From NCBI GenBank assembly GCA_035578175.1, contig JAQMRL010000003.1:107434969-107498968 (forward strand): a stretch of DNA of 64,000 nucleotides, in the 5' to 3' direction. Shown here piece by piece: positions 58,373 through 64,000 of the stretch. How positions within the stretch are numbered: position 1 is the stretch's first letter; every line of letters begins with the position of its first letter. Both the position numbers and the translations under genes were made by a program. Under the pieces are notes generated by a model that saw only the letters and a list, made by a program, of their open reading frames with translations, had not been told where the DNA came from and searched no databases. Source of the stretch: Catonia carolina. Taxonomy: Eukaryota; Arthropoda; Insecta; Hemiptera; Achilidae.

Positions 58373-59126
58373 TTATTTAATTAAATGCGTTTTTCAGTTG
58401 TTAAAATGGTGATTTTTAAAATTTTATTAAAAATATAAAATTTGTATCATGTTTCTACGTTATTATCATCTTTTAAGCTATAAACATTTTCCACCAAACT
58501 GAAGGAACTTAATTACTGTGAGATTTAGAGAAACCTCAATCAATTAAAGTGTGAAGAAGTTGTTGTTCGTTTTATTATTGAATTTAATTGATTAATTTAA
58601 ATTACAAGATTCGTGTAATTATTATCTTAGGTAAACGGTTAAATTTCTTTAATCTCCGTATAAGGGTAATACATAATAAAATATTTAGACCTTTGTATTA
58701 TATATAATAGGGTCATTATTATTATTTTAGTTACTACTGTATTTGCAAGTAGCTTTTGTTTATGATAATCATTATTCCTAAGTACTGCTTCATTTATATC
58801 GTTTAAATGCAAGTATAACAATAAATTTTATACAGTTAAGAGATACCTATTTAGTTATTCTGTACTTATTGTTGGTAAGTTATAAAATTATCTTAGCTTA
58901 TGTGTAATATACTCCAATTACAATTTATGATGTTCCATATGGTATATACGAACGGCGCCTTACCATAATTATAGTCCATTATTAGTATTTAACTATTGTT
59001 TTACTGTTATGTCTTTTTTTCGTTTGGTCTATTACTATACAGACCTGGGTATACACAATTTCATATTTATTCTTTACTGGATTAGATTATGAATGTATAG
59101 AAATTTTGAACTTAAATTACACTTTG

Positions 59127-59510
59127 TTGGTTAGGTCAGCAGCCGAAACGCTGGTTTGAACCTCTAGAGGTTTACTTAGTAAAAACGAGGAGTGAAGCGG
59201 TTTACAATTGCCTTTCTCACCGATTTGAAAGAGTATACTTATCAGCATGCTAGGCCCTCCGAAAAGCACTTACTTTCTACCCTGCAAATGACACCTTCAC
59301 TTCATTTACCACAGGGTCTGGCTGTATAGTGAAATTCATTACTCACAGAAGAGATAACCCGTGAGTGGTGTCATTTACTCCTCTACGTCTGTTCTTAAAT
59401 AGTTCAGTCATAAATTGGCTGACTATGAGTTGAGAAACAGAACTTTTTTGTAGCCCTGGAACCAGTATATTGAGTGTAATTAATTTAACACTCCACCTGC
59501 CCATTATGAA
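59127..59510 (+). mobile_element. Family-B repeat, copy 6
   Basis: TTAGGTCAGCAGCCGAAACG to CTCCACCTGCCCATTATGAA with all internal blocks. The hairpin stem has one mismatch (AGCCGAAACGCTG). Confidence 0.85.
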
Positions 59511-59664
59511 TAAAAAATTATTCTGATGTCATTATTCTTTTCAAAAAATAATATCTCAAAAATTTGAGCTTCAGGTTTTTTCAGAGACTTCAAATCTGCA
59601 TCAGTTGTGCTTATAAAATCCTAGGCTTTTACTGAGGTAGTAAAATGAGGTGATTTAAGATAAA

Positions 59665-60170
59665 AAAAATCTGGTGTGAAACACTCGCACAACTTTCTTA
59701 TGCCAATGAAAATAATGAACAATATAATCGAACATTAGTAATAAAATATTAGAAATAAATTAATGAACTAACCTCAACAAATATAACCTAATTTTAATCG
59801 TAAGTGAATATGATACAAAATGAAAACCAACCTTAGTTTGGCTAAATAATACGGAAAATCACTCTTTCACGCTAAACTAGGCTCTGTAGAGAAAAATGCT
59901 TGAAATAAAAGTTGTAGATCTTTTAATTTCCTATAAATTTTATTATATATACTTAAGTCGTTAAATGCATAATAAAACGGAAATCTTAAGAAAAAACATT
60001 TTTACAGATTTTCATGAAAAAAAAACCAGAAATTCACTACTCATTAAAACTAAGCTAAGCGTTATACAAGAAATGTTTAGAATAAAAGTTGTAGATCTTT
60101 AAATTGTCTACAACTTTTATTATATCATTAACTTTTGCTCTAAAATGCATATTAAGGCCGCTTAAGAAAC
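59665..60170 (-). repeat. Family-A repeat, copy 9 (antisense, 3' half)
   Basis: Antisense of the family 3' end: TCTGGTGTGAAACACTCGCA, CAACTTTCTTATGCCAATG, GAAAATCACTCTTTCACGCT, TTTGCTCTAAAATGCATATT. It breaks off at about 60170. Confidence 0.85.
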
Positions 60171-60529
60171 CATTATTTATGGTTTTTGTAGGGTATTTAT
60201 ATAATTTCACCTCTCAGGCCCAAGTTATCGTTTTTAAATGTTTTATTTTTCTTCGTAACTCTTAAGAGAATACACATGCCGATTTTAGAACTCTTCAGGA
60301 AGGTATAGAAATAATATGTGGGTATTTGTTTTAGTTGTCACCCCTTTTACTCTTTAGGTACAAATAGCCGTAATTAAAATCTTTTATTTTCCTAGATATC
60401 ATTAGGTTTTTATTAATAACCCCAATTTTTAGAACTATAGCTCTTCGGTTCGGATTTTCGACTCTCTATTGTATGTACATACATAGATGATAAGAAACTA
60501 TAACAATTTAATGTTGAATATCAATTTTA

Positions 60530-60765
60530 ACATTGGTACAGGTCATTTGTTCTAGCTAGAAGCTTTCCCTCCAACGCTGTGTGCCGCTGAGCTGTTCTGT
60601 TTAGTGGTGGGGGAAGCACCTCGTAGTTGTAGCATAGTATACGGTTAGAAAGAGAGGGAATGATCATTAAGTGAGAAGGAGACAACACTTGCCCCTTTGA
60701 AACTATTCCTACTCTACCTACTCGCCCTCCCCTTACAAGCTTCTTCCAAAAACAAACGTACTATA
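60530..60765. promoter_or_regulatory. Repeat-free GC-richer stretch
   Basis: Words such as GCTGTGTGCCGCTGAGCTGT and GGTGGGGGAAGCACCTCG, and a pyrimidine-rich CTACTCGCCCTCCCC tract, stand out against the AT-rich intron. It ends where the family-D copy begins. No gene seen. Confidence 0.2.
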
Positions 60766-60771
60766 CATACT

Positions 60772-61360
60772 TTAACACAAACGTTTTAGTACCAAAGTCC
60801 GGAAAACAAGACGTCAGTATATTTTACGTAGTTATTACATCCGGTCTACCGGATGTCCGTAAGTTATGCATAAAGTGTCAAAGTCCGGATAACCGAACAT
60901 TTCCAAAAAAACTTTTAAACATTAATTAATGGAATAGTGTAGGCCTATTATGAAACCGCCTCCTCGTGGCGTAGTGGCTAGCACGCTAGCCTTCAAAGCG
61001 AGAGGTCCCCTGGGTTCGATTCTCGGCTAAGATCTGAAAATTTTAACACGTTAAAACCACCGTTCAGGTACCAAAACCCACAGTAGTTGCTTATGACGAA
61101 GCTGTCGATGCGACTTTAAATAAACTGAAAAAACTATTTTAAATATTTTTAGTGTTAGAGCGTTTTTTTATGAACCCAATAAAAATTAATTTTTAACATG
61201 ACATTTTATTTTCCTGTAACATAATTTTGGTCGGCGGTGGCAGGCTTACGCCTGCAAGTTTCCAAAACAAGGGCTAGTACTTTTTGTAACCCTTATTTAA
61301 ATTAAATGGAACTGTAGATTAAACTTAAAAATATTTTTTCGCCACAAAAAGGGTGAAATT
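60772..61360 (-). mobile_element. piggyBac-like MITE, family D copy 3 (degraded ends)
   Basis: The subterminal palindromes CATCCGGTCTACCGGATGTC and GTCCGGATAACCGAACATTT, the passenger SINE (60956-61130, now sense) and GGCAGGCTTACGCCTGCAAG are all present in family order. The outer TTAA ends have mutated (TTAACACAAACG at 60772; AGGGTGAAATT near 61355). Confidence 0.8.
60956..61132 (+). mobile_element. Hitchhiking SINE in family-D copy 3
   Basis: Head CCGCCTCCTCGTGGCGTAGT, B box GGTTCGATTCTCGGC, body AAACCACCGTTCAGGTACCA, end GATGCGACTTTAAATAAACT. Same site as in the other family-D copies. Confidence 0.85.
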
Positions 61361-61834
61361 AGTGACGTTAACTTATGATAATCGCGATTGTTCTTAGAAA
61401 TCAGTTAGAGCTGTTCTTAATTCATAGATATTGTGGTTATGATGATTGCCAATAAACCGGAACAGTTTGTAGTGTATAATATGGTACTTAAAACAGTTAA
61501 ACAATAGTTTCCCATTACCTACAAACGTTTATTACATTAGGTAACTACTGTATTTTGGTTAATTGGTAACTTACCCTCGATAACTTGATCGTTATATTAT
61601 TGTAAATGAACACATACTTTATTGCACTTTGATGAGAGTTACGTGTTGCCATTAATTTCTATGGGTAATTATTATTAGTTAAATCGAACTGGGAATCTAG
61701 TTATAATAACCTATGTAGGGATATTCATATTATTGCTTTATTATTCATATGAATAAATGTACTGCATTTTTTAGCTGATTAGTTTTGTAAGTTACTTATT
61801 GTAATTTTTTTATCTTTGTTATTTGCCAATTTTT

Positions 61835-63026
61835 AACCCCGACAGAAAAAAGGGTGTTATTTAAGTTTAAACTTGTGTGTCTTGTGTTAGCTCCCAAACT
61901 GATGAACCGATTTTGATATAGGTTTTTTTGTTTGAAAGGTGACTTGATCAAGAATGTTCTTTAGCTATAATTCTATAAAAACAATTAATAAAAAAATAAC
62001 GCGTTGGTATATTCATTTAAAAAACATGAAATAAAATTAAAAAAAGCTCTCGACTCAAAAAACTATAAAAAGTTAAAAAAAATTTTTTTTTTCGGCCCTT
62101 CAAGTTAAACGTGTTTACACATGTATCTGTGTGTTTGTCTGTGGCACCGTAGCTCCCGTAACGATAAACCTATGTATGTTTAGTTTTTTTTTTTTTTTTT
62201 GATTGGTGACTTGATAGCGAGTGTTCTTAGCTAAGATTCAATAAAAGAAGCATATGCTTACAGAAATACTTGTTTAGGTCAACAGCCGAAGGCTGGTTTG
62301 AACCTCTAGAGGTTTTACTAAGAAAAATTGAGGAGTGAGGTGGTTTACTATTGCTGTCCTCATTGAGTGGAAAAGTATGCTTATCAGCATGCCAGGCCAT
62401 CCGTAAAGCAACCACCTTCCACCCTGCAAATGACACCTTCGCTTCATTCACCACAGGGTCCGGCTGTATAGTGAAATGCGGTACGCTCAGAGGAGATAAC
62501 TCTGACTAGTGTATTTTACACCTCTACCTCTCTGTTCTTAAATAGTCAAGTCATATAATTGGCTGACTATGTGATAAGAAAAAAACTATTTTTTGTAGCC
62601 CAGGAACGAACGGATCGAGTGCAATTAATTTAACACTCCACCTGCCCGTTATTGGAAAATATAAATATTATAACTACTAAAATCTTATAGTCTCGTGGTG
62701 TATCTGTGTGTCTCTGTAGCACCGGAGCTACCGAACAGATCATCCGATTATGGTTTAGTTTTTTCGTTTGAAAGGTAACTTGATTGAGACGGGTTTTAGC
62801 TATGATTCAATAAAGAAAAGCGTAGGCCTGTAAAAAAACTAACTTCAAAACTCGATCGTTGATGATACTGTAATGCATTCTAATGTCTACTAGTAAATAA
62901 AGTTTAAAAAGCATTACATAAAAATTTAATTAAAAATTTTAAGAACCACCGATAAAAAAACCTTTGAAAAGTAAAATAATGATATGTATTGACCCTTTAA
63001 GTCTGACGTTGTCGCGTCGGGGTTCC
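61835..63026 (+). mobile_element. CCCCGAC-ended element with three internal repeat units
   Basis: Left end AACCCCGACAGAAAAAAGGG and right end TGTCGCGTCGGGGTTCC form short inverted ends. Inside are three diverged units (about 61860-62010, 62110-62255 and 62690-62825), each with a GTGTGT...GTAGCTCC phrase, a TTGAAAGGTGACTTGAT phrase and an ATTCAATAAA phrase. A family-B copy splits it. This type is widespread in insects; I do not assign a superfamily. Confidence 0.6.
62269..62661 (+). mobile_element. Family-B repeat, copy 7, nested in the CCCCGAC element
   Basis: TGTTTAGGTCAACAGCCGAA to CTCCACCTGCCCGTTATTGG. Hairpin shortened (CAGCCGAAGGCTG). AAATACT / AAATATT at the flanks may be a decayed duplication. 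Confidence 0.85.
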
Positions 63027-63191
63027 GTTAATAATACAACCAAGTTCTATTTTGTTAACTACTGAGTTTTAGGCGATGTTCTGGAACTGAATATTTCTGG
63101 AAACTCTTTTTGTAGCCTACATTCTGAATATTCTTTCATTGTAAAATTTTTCCTATTTTCTTCTGTACGTCTGGTGTTAATAACTTTTTTT

Positions 63192-63420
63192 TAATCCCTA
63201 ATGTGTGTATGTTGCAATATGTTAAATTTAAGAATAATAAGCAACCCAATGAATATAGGATGATGTGTATGACCTGCACAAGTAACCACACAAGAGTAAA
63301 CTACACCAGTAATCACCGTCTAGTATTCAAATCCATATAAAAGTAACTACCTTTACTAGGATTTGAACCAGGAACCTTTGTCTCCGAATATCAGCTGTTA
63401 AACAGCTGATTCGAAGCAAC
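63192..63420 (-). mobile_element. Long SINE family, second copy
   Basis: Antisense of 33041-33367: CTAATGTGTGTATGTTGCAA at the 3' end, CACCGTCTAGTATTCAAATC, B-box complement TAGGATTTGAACCAGGAACC and the head hairpin CAGCTGTTAAACAGCTGA. A middle section is missing. Confidence 0.8.
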
Positions 63421-63431
63421 TATTTTACCCT

Positions 63432-63570
63432 TTTTTTCTTGGTTTAACGTCCGACTGTTCTGCAATTACTGCTAATGCAGACAGTGAAGGATGAAATGAT
63501 TTTTGTAACGTATGAAATTATGCCGTGCCTGAATGAGATTCGAACCCAAACTTTACCACTAGACCATGCG
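63432..63570 (-). mobile_element. tRNA-derived SINE, same family as 16648-16829
   Basis: Antisense: GGTTTAACGTCCGACTGTTC, CAATTACTGCTAATGCAGAC, AAATGATTTTTGTAACGTAT, B-box complement GAGATTCGAACCC. Directly abuts the long SINE. Confidence 0.75.
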
Positions 63571-63579
63571 TCTTTTGTA

Positions 63580-63601
63580 TAGTAGTAGTAGTAGTAGTAG
63601 A
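63580..63601. repeat. (GTA)n microsatellite
   Basis: About seven uninterrupted AGT/GTA units. Confidence 0.9.
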
Positions 63602-63643
63602 TTAATTTGAATTATGAAATTAAATATATCTTCTGATCTTAGT

Positions 63644-64000
63644 TTAACCCTTTCAGTACCGACGTCCAGAAAATAGCACGTAGTGATAACATCCGGTTTA
63701 CTGAACGTCTGTAAGTTATGCATTAAGTGCCAAGGTCTGTATAACCGAACATTTCCAAAGACACTTTTAAACAAATTAATGTATTTTGATACCGCCTCCG
63801 TGGCGTAGTGACTAGTGCGCTAGCCTACAAAGCGAAAGGTCCCGGGTTCGATTCCCGGCTAGGATCTGGAAATTTTAACACCTTAAAACCACCGTTAAGG
63901 TACCAAAACCTACAGTAGTTGCTAATGACCAAGCTGTCGATGCGACTTTAAATAAACTAAAAAAAAACTATTTTGAATATTTTTAGTTTTAGAACGATTT
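63644..64000 (-). mobile_element. piggyBac-like MITE, family D copy 4 (cut by window end)
   Basis: Clean TTAACCCTTTCAGTACCG end at 63644, then CATCCGGTTTACTGAACGTC, GGTCTGTATAACCGAACATT and the passenger SINE. The far end lies beyond 64000. Confidence 0.85.
63791..63967 (+). mobile_element. Hitchhiking SINE in family-D copy 4
   Basis: Head CCGCCTCCGTGGCGTAGTGA (A box TGGCGTAGTGA), B box GGTTCGATTCCCGGC, end GATGCGACTTTAAATAAACT. TATTTTGATA precedes the head and TATTTTGAATA follows the A-rich tail: the fossil target duplication of the original SINE insertion into the MITE. Confidence 0.88.

Larger units (their letters stand above)
27063..64000 (+). other. Downstream cnc intron, open at the window end (>36.9 kb)
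   Basis: Phase-0 donor GTAAGA at 27063; no convincing continuing exon was found before 64000. The interval is packed with repeats listed separately. Stretches with nothing beyond AT-rich sequence are about 27070-27990, 28851-29140, 29560-30630, 30790-31220, 31600-32515, 34090-34925, 36345-37625, 39200-40040, 41570-42210, 43090-43885, 45950-47990 (apart from a microsatellite), 48800-49370, 50040-51170, 51570-52225, 53310-54225, 56210-57120, 58380-59120, 60170-60530 and 61372-61830. A large intron here is expected if shorter isoforms start from internal promoters, as in the fly cnc locus. Confidence 0.6.

Noticed and set aside
62227..62454. 75-codon antisense frame
   Set aside because: It is antisense to a family-B repeat that is non-coding in all other copies.

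Overview
The window looks like about 64 kb from a large, AT-rich insect genome, probably a hemimetabolous (for example hemipteran-like) species. The evidence is AT-rich intronic sequence, one protein-coding gene whose exons are separated by very long introns, and a dense insect-type repeat load: tRNA-derived SINEs, R1-, jockey- and RTE/CR1-like LINE 3' ends, mariner, pogo-like and piggyBac-like elements. The species itself cannot be named from the sequence.

Three spliced exons on the + strand (38-152, 25015-25163, 26799-27062) join in one open frame of 176 codons. The product is acidic and fits the N-terminal regulatory region of a cap-n-collar isoform C / NF-E2-related (CncC/Nrf) transcription factor. 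Its key feature is a Keap1-type ETGE degron that exists only after splicing: codons ET and the first base of G are in the first exon, and the rest lies 24.9 kb downstream. The 5' exons and the downstream exons that should encode the CNC-bZIP domain are outside the window. The first visible intron is 24.9 kb and the last is more than 36.9 kb.

Everything else is intronic. Six main interspersed families stand out. (A) An unclassified element of about 0.9-1 kb, nine copies, with 13-bp inverted ends and a terminal hairpin. (B) A retroposon-like repeat of about 0.39 kb, seven copies, with target-site duplications of 9, 9 and 14 bp. (C) Several tRNA-headed SINE families. (D) A piggyBac-like TTAA MITE, four copies, each carrying the same antisense SINE at the same internal site. 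(E) 5'-truncated LINE C-terminal fragments of at least five lineages. (F) Foldback or TIR elements, including one with a decayed HTH transposase. Nested insertions (B into A; a SINE into D; a SINE into a pogo-like element) give relative ages.

Between the repeats are several repeat-free, relatively GC-rich islands (about 1.93-2.35, 11.25-11.98, 29.15-29.55, 48.0-48.8, 55.6-56.2 and 60.5-60.75 kb). Since insect cnc genes use internal promoters for shorter isoforms, these islands are the best places to look for alternative first exons or enhancers, but none is proven here. No CRISPR array, true tRNA or rRNA gene, or complete transposase gene was found.
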